From CAWBRT01 sp963819175 (GTDB lineage Bacteria; Acidobacteriota; Terriglobia; Terriglobales; Acidobacteriaceae): a stretch of 64,000 nucleotides of DNA. The notes under the pieces are model-generated. The model had not been told where the DNA came from. It made no database searches and was given only the letters and a program-made list of their open reading frames with translations. The stretch is taken from positions 4,000-67,999 of the forward strand of contig CAWFVJ010000015.1 of NCBI GenBank assembly GCA_963819175.1, read 5' to 3'. Of this stretch, positions 23,638 through 32,383 are shown one piece after another (position 1 is the stretch's first letter; every line of letters starts with the position of its first letter). The position numbers and the translations under genes were made by a program.

Positions 23638-24633
23638 ATGAGAAAGATGATCAAAACCGGGATCGGCCTGCTCGTCGGCGCTGGGGTCGTTGCCGGTGCT
23701 CTGGCATACTTTCGCAGCACTAAGCCTTTAGGCAAACCTGAGCAAATCACGTTGGCTGTTTCTCCGCAAACTCTATGCCTCTCTGCATATGTGGCTTATG
23801 CAAGAGGCTTCTTTGAGCGCGAAGGCTTGACGGTGATTTGGAAACCCTACGAAAGCGGCAGAGACGCTTTCAAGGCGAATATGGAAGGGGCTGCGGACCT
23901 CAGCATGACCGGGGAGACCCCACTTATGTTTGCAGGGCTTGACGGCGAACGGTTCTTCATTCTCGCTACGATAGCCGATTCCACTAGATACATGAAGATA
24001 GTCGCCAGAAGGAGTCGAGGCATTTCCAAACCCGCGGATCTACAAGGGAAGACCATAGGGGTCGGCAAGGGCGCGACCACCGAGTATTTCCTGCAGGCTT
24101 TCCTCACTTTTAATGGAATCGCCAGAGATCGTGTTCGCACGGTCTATATGAGTCCGACAAAAATGACTGAGCCGTTGCTGAGAGGCGACATCGATGCTGC
24201 GGTGAATCCCCCTCCTCAGGCCACCGAGCAAGAGAGGAGACTCGGAACTGACGGTGTAACATTTGCGAACGAGCAGCTTTATAAAGAAACTTGGAATCTT
24301 GTCGGCAGGCCGGAATTTATCAAGGCGCACCCCGAGTCCGTCAAGAAAGTTCTGCGTGCGCTCATCGAAGCAGAGCGTTACATTGTGCAGAATCCCGACG
24401 ACGCACGGAAAATCACGACCGATTACATTGAGAAGAATGCACCTGACTTCACCGACTACAACTACGACCTAAGAATTGATCGCACCCTGCTCGTCTCTCT
24501 CGAAGAACAGGCGCGGTGGGCCATAGCCACGGGGCTAACCGACAAACGAGAAGTGCCGAACTATCTCAACTTTTTCTATCCCAACAATCTGGAAGCCGTG
24601 GCTCCAGAGTCAGTCGCTCTGAACTACAAGTAG
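23638..24633 (+). CDS. NitT/TauT-type ABC substrate-binding protein
   Basis: 331 residues from ATG 23638 (GTG 23605 also possible). An N-terminal hydrophobic segment (IGLLVGAGVVAGALAYF) is a membrane anchor or signal. The NMT1/SsuA-like fold follows: CLSAYVAYARGFFEREGLTV, GAADLSMTGETPLMFAG, DLQGKTIGVGKGATTEYFLQAFL, LLRGDIDAAVNPPPQA. It would bind a small oxidised or organic solute outside the membrane. No permease or ATPase is nearby; the next gene, 5 bases on, is a histidine kinase, so this protein may serve as its sensor partner rather than a transporter component. Confidence 0.85.
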   Translation: MRKMIKTGIGLLVGAGVVAGALAYFRSTKPLGKPEQITLAVSPQTLCLSAYVAYARGFFEREGLTVIWKPYESGRDAFKANMEGAADLSMTGETPLMFAGLDGERFFILATIADSTRYMKIVARRSRGISKPADLQGKTIGVGKGATTEYFLQAFLTFNGIARDRVRTVYMSPTKMTEPLLRGDIDAAVNPPPQATEQERRLGTDGVTFANEQLYKETWNLVGRPEFIKAHPESVKKVLRALIEAERYIVQNPDDARKITTDYIEKNAPDFTDYNYDLRIDRTLLVSLEEQARWAIATGLTDKREVPNYLNFFYPNNLEAVAPESVALNYK

Positions 24634-24638
24634 GCGCT

Positions 24639-25507
24639 ATGACAATCGCTTCCCGATTGCGAATGAACGCCCTGGTCACCGTCGGAATGGTGCTTCTCAT
24701 TGGATTGGCGGCTGCTGTCTCTTTCAACCTGCAAAGAGAGTCGCGTGAAAGAGGTATCGCTGCAGGTGAGATGTTGGCGCAAGCCTCTGAGTTGCGGAGT
24801 CTCGCCACGGATTTCTTGAAACATCCCGAAGAGCGGTCGAAGCAAGAGTTTGAGCGCATTAAGGATTCCCTAGCGAAAACACTATCGGGAACTGCCAAAC
24901 ATCAGTCGCCTCGTGTAACCACCAGAATGCTTCAGAACCTTGCGGATGCGAAGGTTCTCTTTGCGGAACTGGTGGCATCCTCAACGAACGGCGATCCAGC
25001 ATTGGCTCAGGCGCGGCGCGAACTATTGGCCGATGAGATACTCGCACGTACAAACCAAATCTCGTTGGATGCCTCGCGTACTCTTGCGATCAATAACGCT
25101 GAGTTAAAGAGCGTTACCCGGAAGATCACCGTATTCACTGCGATCATTGCGGCAGTCATGGCCATGATCGTTCTCTGGTCATCGGGTAAATTGCGCCGTG
25201 CAATTGCGGCCCCGCTCCAAGCGCTGCGTTCCGGGACGGAACTCGTTGGAACGGGTAATTTGGAGTACCGTGTCGGCACGAAATCCAACGATGAGATTGG
25301 GGATCTTTCACGGTCTTTTGATCGCATGGCCGAGCAGTTGCAGGGCCTGTATGCCTCTTTGCGCCAGGAGCAAGAGAAGCTCGAACAAGCGAAGCGGCAT
25401 GTCGAGGATACGGCGGTACAACTGCGGTCAGTCCTTGAGAACATGACCGAACGCCTCTACGTCTGCGATAGCAGCGGGCATCCCATTCTGACAAATGAGG
25501 CGTTTCG
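24639..25507 (+). pseudogene. Sensor histidine kinase, 5' part (interrupted by IS21)
   Basis: ATG 24639, 5 bases after the binding-protein stop. Contains TM1 (about 10-30), a periplasmic helical region, TM2 (ITVFTAIIAAVMAMIVLW), HAMP with coiled coil (IAAPLQALRSGTELVGTGN...DEIGDLSRSFDRMAEQL) and the start of a PAS domain (NMTERLYVCDSSGHPILTNEAFR). It stops exactly where the IS begins. Joining to 28050 across the 6-bp duplication gives TNEAFRKTFHGTGLPEF, continuing the PAS domain in frame. The gene was intact before insertion. Confidence 0.92.
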
Positions 25508-25599
25508 TGTCGGACGTCAAGCGTTCTTCCCTATCAACGACAGTCAGAATTCCCGACGGATGTAACTAGTTCTTCCTCTCCTTTCCTTGCTTGAGATGT

Positions 25600-25660
25600 T
25601 GTTGCCGGCAGGGCCGGAGCGGAGCCCCGTAGGGGCGGAGCGGAGGGCCTGCCGGCAACA
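25600..25660. repeat. Long hairpin inside the IS, downstream of istB
   Basis: TGTTGCCGGCAGG (25600-25612) pairs perfectly with CCTGCCGGCAACA (25648-25660), and the interior is also self-complementary (CGGAGCGGAGCCCC with GGGGCGGAGCGG offset). No T-run follows, so it may insulate the IS rather than act as a classical terminator. Confidence 0.65.
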
Positions 25661-25676
25661 GCCGGGCGCCGACCAC

Positions 25677-26462
25677 TCACTTTGTTTCGCCGCTGTCGGG
25701 TGCCGTATCCCGATTCTTCTTGGCTTGTTCCATTCGGTAACTCGGGATGTTTAGCTCCAAGATGACGCAGTGATGCACGAGTCGATCAATGGCTGCCGCA
25801 GTGGTCATTGGATCCTTGAAGATCCCCTCCCACTTTGAGAACGGTAGATTGCTTGTCAGCAGAACGCTACCGCGCTCGTAACGCTCCGCCAGCAGTGTGA
25901 ACAGTACCTCCATCTCCTCCCGGCTCTGCTGAACATATCCCATTTCGTCAATAATGAGGCCGTCGTGCTTGGCCAGTTTCTTGATCTCTTTGCTCAGCCT
26001 CAGATCCCGCTTGGCTACCAACAGGTCTTGCACCAGCATGGCGCAGCTTGTGTATTTCACCCTGCGCCCTTGGGCGATCAGTTCATGGCCGAGGGCGCAC
26101 AATAAGTGGCTCTTGCCCGCTCCGGGATTTCCGAATACGAGCAAATTCTCCTTGCAGTCCAAGAAGCTTCCGTCTAATAGCATCTTCAGCTGTCGCCCGG
26201 CCTTGGCGGGTAAGCGCTTCAGATCGAAGTTGGCCAACGTCTTTTCCCGCGGCAGTTCCGACTCTCGCAACAACTTGACGATGCGATTGCGTCGCCGAGC
26301 TTCGCACTCACGTTCGGCTAACTCCAGCAGGTATTGCTCGTAGCTGAGGGTTTCTTTCTCGGCCTGTTGTGCTGCCTCTTCGAAAGCGGCGCGCATCGTC
26401 GGCAGGTGCAGTTCCTTCAGGTTCTCCAGCAACGCCGTTCTGATCTGAGGCGCCGCGCTCAT
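25677..26462 (-). CDS. istB: IstB-like ATPase of the IS21 element
   Basis: 261 residues. Walker A VFGNPGAGKSHLLCALG at about 104-120, Walker B GLIIDEMGY, sensor LLTSNLPFSKW, C-terminal IDRLVHHCVILELN. AAA+ helper that selects target DNA and activates IstA. The ATG at 26462 overlaps the istA stop (ATGA). Confidence 0.95.
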   Translation of the reverse strand: MSAAPQIRTALLENLKELHLPTMRAAFEEAAQQAEKETLSYEQYLLELAERECEARRRNRIVKLLRESELPREKTLANFDLKRLPAKAGRQLKMLLDGSFLDCKENLLVFGNPGAGKSHLLCALGHELIAQGRRVKYTSCAMLVQDLLVAKRDLRLSKEIKKLAKHDGLIIDEMGYVQQSREEMEVLFTLLAERYERGSVLLTSNLPFSKWEGIFKDPMTTAAAIDRLVHHCVILELNIPSYRMEQAKKNRDTAPDSGETK

Positions 26463-27958
26463 TGCAACACCTCCCGCACATCGCACAACTGGTCAAACAG
26501 CCCGAGGTCGACTGCGGCCACCTGCACATCCCGGATGGCATCACCGCGGTGGAAGCCAAGCATGGCCTCGATTCGCTCAGCACTGATTTCCTCGATTCCT
26601 CCCTCCAGCAAGGAACGCAATGCCTCGTCTACCTGGACCTCGCTGTCTTTGGCTGCCAACTCCAGAATCTTCAGATACTCCTTGCTGCCCTTGGGCTTGC
26701 CAAGCTGACACTGAAGCACATCGAACACCATGCGGAATCGGCTGGTCGGAAACAACTCATCACGATAACGGTAGTTCTCGAAGGCCCCGGGCTTGCGCAC
26801 TAGCCAGTCGATAATGTGGCGGTAATCAACACGATGTTTCCGCCGTCCGCGCAGGCGCGGCATCTGCTCAACCTTTTTCTGGCCATACCAAACTTCCACA
26901 TGATCCATGTACAGGCGTGCTTCCACCTGCTCGCCGATCAACCGGCTTGGCACTGAGTACGCATTCCGATCCGCGTAGATCAAACTGCCCGAATCCACCT
27001 TCACCCGCTCTCGCTTGCAGGACTCCATGCGGCGCTCAGGGAGCAGTCTCATAACCTTCATCTCTTCTGCGAGTCGTTGCTTGCGCCCAGCGTTTAAGCG
27101 ATCGAACAACATCCGCAGAAACCGCTGATACGCTTCCATGCTGGCGAAGTCCCGACTGCCGCGCAGCATCAGTTCCTGCGCTATCGCCCGTTTGAAACGA
27201 TGGTGCCGCTGCTCTACATCGCCGTTCTCATTGCCATGACCGGCTTGCGTTTTTTCAGCCTCCAGTCCGTAATGGCGCATCAGGCCCTTATAGCGCTCCG
27301 TGAACTCGACTGGATCGCTCGTGTTGCTAACCGCTGTCGATAGCCGATCGGTCCGATGCCGCTGCGGAACCTTGCCCAGTTCCCATACCGCGTTCTGGAG
27401 TCCTTCACAAAGACTCTCGAAGCTTTCCGAATAGCACACTGTTCCCGCTTCCCAGTTCGAGTACGTCAGCACGAAGTGATAGATCAAGTGGGGGAAGCTC
27501 TGTCCTTGGATCGTGATGCCCAGCTCTTCCATATGGGTGAAGTCCGACGCTCCCAGTCGGCCTGGCGAATGTTTCTGCGTGAAAAACACCTCCTTGGCCG
27601 GTCCCTCGGTCGCCCGCCAACCCTTCACACGACGCTGCAACGTGCGCAACTGCCCGTCGGCAAACTCGCCTGGGGAACGCCGCTGCAAAAACTCGAATAT
27701 CGTCTTGGCTTCCAGCCCGGCGTTGATTTCCAGAAGCTCGCAAATCTCTCCCCAGACTTCGATGAATGGGTCCGGTTGATTCCGCCACCGCGGTGCTACC
27801 GGCAATTCGCTCGGCAGCTTTCCCAGACGCCGATACTTGCGCGCTGTCTTTGCGTCCATTCCCGCCTTCGCTGCCGCCGTTTCTTGATTTCCCGTTGTCT
27901 TCACCAACACAAATAACCTCCGAACCTGCTTGTCAGTGACCAATCCGCCTCCGTCCAT
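26459..27958 (-). CDS. istA: IstA transposase of the IS21 element
   Basis: 499 residues from ATG 27958. N-terminal helix-turn-helix (QETAAAKAGMDAKTARKYRRLGKLPS), then the RNase-H core with ASDFTHMEELG (first Asp), second acidic segment around VPQRHRTDRLSTAV, NENGDVEQRHHRFKRA (final Glu), and a C-terminal domain that contacts IstB (LRSLLEGGIEEISAERIEAMLG). DDE transposase; appears intact. Confidence 0.93.
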   Translation of the reverse strand: MDGGGLVTDKQVRRLFVLVKTTGNQETAAAKAGMDAKTARKYRRLGKLPSELPVAPRWRNQPDPFIEVWGEICELLEINAGLEAKTIFEFLQRRSPGEFADGQLRTLQRRVKGWRATEGPAKEVFFTQKHSPGRLGASDFTHMEELGITIQGQSFPHLIYHFVLTYSNWEAGTVCYSESFESLCEGLQNAVWELGKVPQRHRTDRLSTAVSNTSDPVEFTERYKGLMRHYGLEAEKTQAGHGNENGDVEQRHHRFKRAIAQELMLRGSRDFASMEAYQRFLRMLFDRLNAGRKQRLAEEMKVMRLLPERRMESCKRERVKVDSGSLIYADRNAYSVPSRLIGEQVEARLYMDHVEVWYGQKKVEQMPRLRGRRKHRVDYRHIIDWLVRKPGAFENYRYRDELFPTSRFRMVFDVLQCQLGKPKGSKEYLKILELAAKDSEVQVDEALRSLLEGGIEEISAERIEAMLGFHRGDAIRDVQVAAVDLGLFDQLCDVREVLQ

Positions 27959-28043
27959 AAGACCGGAACCAGCTTGGCTCAATTTGTGGTTGGATCGGGA
28001 ATTCTGACTGTCGCCAGCCGGGAATTTCTATTGTCGCCCGTCA

Positions 28044-29067
28044 GTTTCGTAAGACCTTTCATGGAACTGGCCTGCCCGAATTTCCGCAGGCGTTCTCGGA
28101 ACAGATGGAAGTCTTCGACATGGCCGGCAACCCTGTCCCGGTAGAGGACTGGGCACCGGGACGCGCATTACGCGGCGAAACAGTGCGCGGTCTCGAATTT
28201 CGGCTGCGTTTGAAGCACACGGGAGAAGAGATCATCGGTAGCTACAACGCCTCGCCGGTGCTCGACTCACAAGGCAAGGTGGTGATGGCGCTGTTCACCT
28301 CCCAGGACATCACTGGGCGCAAGCAGACCGAACAGGCGCTTCTCCGCAGCGAGAAACTGGCTTCCGTGGGGCGCATGGCAGCGACCATCGCGCATGAAAT
28401 CAACAACCCGCTTGAGGCGGTAATGAGTTTGTTGTTCCTTGCTAAGGAAGACCAGGAGCTGCCCGAGTCAGTGCGCCAGCATTTGGAGATAGCTGACGGG
28501 GAGCTGAATCGGATCGCGCATATCACGCGGCAATCGCTTGGTTTCTATCGTGAGTCCAACGCACCAGCGCTCACGTCGGTCAATGCTGTATTGGAATCCA
28601 CGATTGGCTTGCTGAAAAACAGGATCAGAGCCAAACAGGCCGTAATCGAGAAGCAATGGGACGGCGACGTGCAGGTCACCGTTGTCGCTGGCGAGCTTCG
28701 GCAGGTCTTTTCCAATCTCCTAGCCAACAGCCTGGATGCCATCGACGAGAAAGGCTCGATCAAGTTGCGAGTGTCCACTGGCTCAGCCTTTAACAATGGC
28801 GACCGCTACGTCCGGGTCACAGTGGCCGACAATGGCAAAGGCGTCAGTGCTATTTCGCGGCAGCACATCTTCGAGCCGTTTTTCACGACTAAAGGCACGG
28901 TCGGAACCGGGCTTGGCCTCTGGGTAAGCAAACAGATTATCGACAAGCACGGCGGAACCATTCGCATGCGTTCCAGCATTGAAGGATCGCGTAGGGGCAC
29001 GGTGTTCTCAGTCGTTCTGCCAGTCGGTCTTGCGGTAGCGATACGTGGCCAATCCGCAGGGGCGTGA
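28044..29067 (+). pseudogene. Sensor histidine kinase, 3' part (interrupted by IS21)
   Basis: Begins in the duplicated GTTTCG and continues in frame: remainder of PAS (GETVRGLEFRLRLKHTGEEIIGSY...SQDITGRKQTEQ), the H box SEKLASVGRMAATIAHEINNPLEAV, N box NLLANSLDAID, G1 VTVADNGKGV and G2 FEPFFTTKGTVGTGLGLWVSKQI. All catalytic boxes are intact. Without the IS this is a ~630-residue membrane kinase whose first gene partner is the substrate-binding protein. Confidence 0.92.
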
Positions 29068-29146
29068 GAATAAGGAATCCGATATTGCCCCCGTCAGTAT
29101 TGCGGATAATTGTTGATAAATCACCCTCTTGACAGTTTGCAGTGCT

Positions 29147-29731
29147 CTAGCCCTTGCGCAGCTCAGTCAGCACCTGGCGGGCTATTTCCTTTAGCGTGTC
29201 GAAGACTCCTATGCCCTGGTTTGCGATGGCCTCAAAGACATGCTCTTTGCGTCGCATCAATTCTTTCTTGAGGGTTTCCACCGGCAGCGCGTTGGGCAGA
29301 TCGCGTTTGTTCAATTGCAGAACATACGGAATCTGTTGCAGGTCGTAGCCATGTTCCTGAAGGTTCGCCGCGAGGTTGTCGATGGCTTCGATGTTGGCGT
29401 CCACCCGCTCCTGCTGCGAATCGGCGACGAAAACCACGCCGTCCACGCCACGCAGGATCAGCTTGCGGCTGGCGTCATAGTAGATTTGGCCGGGCACCGT
29501 GTACAGGTGAAAGCGTGTGCGGAAGCCGCGAACCGTCCCGAGGTCGAGGGGCAGGAAGTCGAAAAACAGGGTGCGATCGGTTTCGGTCGCAAGCGAGATC
29601 ATCTTGCCCTTCTGGGTCTCGGACGTCTTGTCGTAGATGCGTTGGAGATTCGTCGTCTTGCCCCCAAGACCGGGGCCGTAATAGACGATCTTGCAATTGA
29701 TCTCGCGTGCCGCGAAATTGATGAAGCTCAA
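29147..29731 (-). CDS. mglA: MglA-type small GTPase
   Basis: 194 residues from TTG 29731 (AGGAAG upstream), matching the usual MglA length and start (SFINFAAREINCKIVYYGPG). P-loop GPGLGGKTTN, switch region with ATETDRTLFFDFLP, the G3 area TVPGQIYYDASR lacking the usual Asp of small GTPases as in MglA, and NKRDLP for guanine. A polarity switch for type IV pili or gliding. An in-frame TTG at 29797 would add 22 residues. No MglB roadblock partner is adjacent. Confidence 0.9.
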   Translation of the reverse strand: MSFINFAAREINCKIVYYGPGLGGKTTNLQRIYDKTSETQKGKMISLATETDRTLFFDFLPLDLGTVRGFRTRFHLYTVPGQIYYDASRKLILRGVDGVVFVADSQQERVDANIEAIDNLAANLQEHGYDLQQIPYVLQLNKRDLPNALPVETLKKELMRRKEHVFEAIANQGIGVFDTLKEIARQVLTELRKG

Positions 29732-29816
29732 TCTCTTCCTCGTACTTGCCTGCTGTTCTGATTGTGCGTCAGCCGCGAGCGTTTTGTCACGAGGCAAACA
29801 AGGTTACCGAAGGCAC

Positions 29817-31196
29817 TTACTTTGCGGCTGGGGGTACTGGATAGTAACCGTCACGCGCGTAAACCCTCAACTTCGGCTGGTTCACCCTGATATCGATGCT
29901 CCGGTATGCCATCGAATTTTTAGGCGCATTGCTGTAATAACCGAGGGTGTACTGGTTGCGAGCCTGCCCGGTCAACCTTGCGTACGCGTTCTCAATGGCG
30001 GCGCGGGTGAGTTCGGCCGCAACCTCGCCTCCGGTGGCGGAGGCATATTTCGGAAGGATATTGCCGTATCCCTGGCGCGGCAGGCGGATCCTCGACAGTT
30101 TGTCATAGAGCGGCATGGCGGCGGTGTCGGCTCCCACGGCGAATACCGTGATGTTGTTGGTCAGCAGCACCTTCTTTACATCTTCGTAGCTGGCGACGCT
30201 TCCTTTTTCGCGCCCGTCGCTGATGATAAACAGGATTTTGCGCCGCGTCGGATCACGGTGCCCGAGATCGGCGCTGGCTTGCAGGACGGCGTCGTTGAGC
30301 ACCGCCGATTCGGGGTACGCGCGATTTTCCATACTGGGTATGTCGCGCCCGACATCGGGAAATTGACGGCCGTTGACGCTGGGGCCGATGGTCATCGGGC
30401 TGTCGCTGATGGCCGGCCCCGAAGGCAGCCCTTGAATCTTGCGTACGGTGCGCAGCGTCGCCGCGGTCTTGTCGCTGAGCGCGCCGAGGAAGTCCTGCTG
30501 CGTGCGGACGGTGTTGCCATAGGTGTAGACCGCCAGCTCGTCGAACTCGGTGAAGGCGCCGGTCAGGGCGCTAAAGGTCTCCTTGATACGGTCAAGCGCG
30601 GTGTTGGGCAAGTTTACGTCGATAATCAGCGCCGCCGAGATCGGAAAGGGATCGCTGGTGAAAAACACGATGTTCTGCTGCACCCCGTTCTCCAGCACGG
30701 AGAAATTCGGACGCAACAGGCCATTGACCAGGCGCCCCTCGCTGTCCTTCACGGTGACAGGGACCTGGACGAAATTGAGTTCCCTGGAGAAGGTAAACAA
30801 CTGCTCCTGCGGTGCCGGCGTGCCCGAAGGCCGCTGGCCGGGCGCAAGAGTGGTAATGGCCGGTTTGGGCGGCGGCGCGGGTTGCTCCGCCGCATTGCCA
30901 GTGGGCTGCCCTGGTGCCGGGGCCGGAGCCGAGCCGGCGTCCGGCGTCGGATGATTCGGAGCCGGGGGAGCTGCTGCTGGAGGCGCGGGGGCACGGTTTT
31001 GCGGCTGGGGAGCGTCGGGAAGCGAATCTTGTCCGCTGGCGGGCAAGGCCGCCATCAGCAGGAGCGGGACTGCCAGCAATGCAAATCCTTTGAACAGGAT
31101 GCGTGCTGGAATCCGTGCGCCCATCGGGCGGCTGCCGTGGCCCTGGTCCCCAGTCGTATTCGAATCGGTGGAGCTGAGCAGCAAGCCCATTTTCAT
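29817..31196 (-). CDS. Secreted VWFA-related (acidobacterial) protein, Pro-rich N-terminus
   Basis: 459 residues from ATG 31196 with GGGAGGAAAG upstream. Signal segment (GFALLAVPLLLMAALPASGQ), about 75 residues of Pro/Ala-rich linker, then the VWFA-related domain: VQVPVTVKDSEGRLVNGLLRPNFSVLENGVQQ, ISAALIIDVNLPNT (MIDAS region degenerate, no DxSxS), ILFIISDGREKGS, and the C-terminal QYTLGYYSNAP...RVYARDGYYPV. Exported; role unknown. Divergent from a second copy at 31337. Confidence 0.88.
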   Translation of the reverse strand: MKMGLLLSSTDSNTTGDQGHGSRPMGARIPARILFKGFALLAVPLLLMAALPASGQDSLPDAPQPQNRAPAPPAAAPPAPNHPTPDAGSAPAPAPGQPTGNAAEQPAPPPKPAITTLAPGQRPSGTPAPQEQLFTFSRELNFVQVPVTVKDSEGRLVNGLLRPNFSVLENGVQQNIVFFTSDPFPISAALIIDVNLPNTALDRIKETFSALTGAFTEFDELAVYTYGNTVRTQQDFLGALSDKTAATLRTVRKIQGLPSGPAISDSPMTIGPSVNGRQFPDVGRDIPSMENRAYPESAVLNDAVLQASADLGHRDPTRRKILFIISDGREKGSVASYEDVKKVLLTNNITVFAVGADTAAMPLYDKLSRIRLPRQGYGNILPKYASATGGEVAAELTRAAIENAYARLTGQARNQYTLGYYSNAPKNSMAYRSIDIRVNQPKLRVYARDGYYPVPPAAK

Positions 31197-31336
31197 TTAC
31201 TTTCCTCCCCGGCGCGACTTCTTCAGCTCTGGAACACAACAGACCGGCGAACTTTGCTCTCTAAGTTAATAGGTTCGGCGCGGCAAATGCAACTGCGGCA
31301 CTGTCAGCAGAGCACACCGTGCGAACGTGGAACGCT

Positions 31337-32371
31337 ATGCAATTTGTTGGAATGCCACTGAAATCGACGCTGCTGCTCTGGGTTGTTTTCGTCTCGATGA
31401 CTGCTTTTCCCGGAGCAGCGCAGCAGAGCACGGACGAGTCGCCAAAGATTGAGTCTGGCCAACATCAAGACCAGCCGAGGCAGCAGGACTCGGCGGGCAC
31501 TTTCAAAGTCAATGTCAACGTCGTGAACTTGTACTTTGTGGCCAAGGACAAGCATGGGACTCTGGTGCCGCATCTGCCGCAGGATCAATTCGAGATTCTT
31601 GAAGACGGCAAACCGCAAACAATCAAGTACTACAAGGCTGACGCCAATCAACCGCTCACCATGGGCCTGCTGGTGGACACCAGCGGCAGCGAATCGCGCA
31701 TGCTTTCCGTCGAACAGGAAGTGGCCGGACAGTTCATCGATACGGTGATTCGCGAGAAAGACCTGGCCTTTCTGATCAGCTTCGACGTGAACGTCGATCT
31801 TATGCAGGACCTCACCGCGACGAATCAGGATTTGCGGGCGGCGCTGCGCAAGACCCGCATCAACAACGGTGGAGGCGGCGGCCTTCCCGGCCTGGGCGGC
31901 GGGCCAATTCCGCAGGCACGCACCAGGGGCACGCTGCTCTACGATGCCATCTACCTGGCCTCGCAGGAGAAGCTGAAGCATGAGGTGGGACGCAAGGCGA
32001 TGATCATTTTCACCGATGGCGATGATCAAGGCAGCCAAACGACCCTTGGACAGGCGATCGAGGCGGCGCAGAAGGCGGACACCATCGTCTACGTGGTGCT
32101 CGTCTATGATCCAAGATTTATCTTGGGCGATCGCGAGATGCGCCGCCTGTGCCAGGAGACCGGCGGCCGCGTGATCGAAGTTGGAGCCAAGCCCGAAAAA
32201 CTAAAGAAAGCTCTGCAAGAGATTTCCGAAGAGCTTCGCAGTCAGTACTACATCGGCTACACCCCGGCTGACGTGAAGGCCGACGGTGGGTTCCGCAAGG
32301 TGGAGGTCCACACGAAAAGCGAGGAGTATCGGGTGCAGGCGCGCAAGGGCTATTACGCACCCAAAAACTAA
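31337..32371 (+). CDS. Secreted VWFA-related (acidobacterial) protein
   Basis: 344 residues from ATG 31337 (GTG 31319 is an alternative). Signal peptide LLLWVVFVSMTAFPGAAQQ, then VVNLYFVAKDKHGTLVPHLPQDQFEILEDGKPQ, a full MIDAS (GLLVDTSGSESRM), IFTDGDDQGSQTT, and ELRSQYYIGYTPADV with VQARKGYYAPKN. A Gly-rich loop (NNGGGGGLPGLGGGP) sits mid-domain. Divergent from the copy at 29817 and convergent with that at 32384, 12 bases apart. Confidence 0.9.
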   Translation: MQFVGMPLKSTLLLWVVFVSMTAFPGAAQQSTDESPKIESGQHQDQPRQQDSAGTFKVNVNVVNLYFVAKDKHGTLVPHLPQDQFEILEDGKPQTIKYYKADANQPLTMGLLVDTSGSESRMLSVEQEVAGQFIDTVIREKDLAFLISFDVNVDLMQDLTATNQDLRAALRKTRINNGGGGGLPGLGGGPIPQARTRGTLLYDAIYLASQEKLKHEVGRKAMIIFTDGDDQGSQTTLGQAIEAAQKADTIVYVVLVYDPRFILGDREMRRLCQETGGRVIEVGAKPEKLKKALQEISEELRSQYYIGYTPADVKADGGFRKVEVHTKSEEYRVQARKGYYAPKN

Positions 32372-32383
32372 AGCCCTTTGAGA

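Larger units (their letters stand above)
25508..28043. mobile_element. Complete IS21-family element (2,536 bp)
   Basis: The ends align as TG.CGG.CG.CAA at both termini, and a 19-bp perfect subterminal inverted repeat CGACAGTCAGAATTCCCGA lies 30 bases in from each end (25538-25556; 27995-28013). The flanks carry a direct repeat GTTTCG (25502-25507 and 28044-28049), the target duplication. It contains overlapping istA and istB on the minus strand and a large hairpin at 25600-25660. Inserted in a histidine kinase gene; everything points to a recent, intact insertion. Confidence 0.95.

Noticed and set aside
29691..31361. 556-codon plus-strand frame opposite mglA and the VWFA gene
   Set aside because: Antisense shadow of two well-supported minus-strand genes; composition is Arg/Gly-rich without domains.
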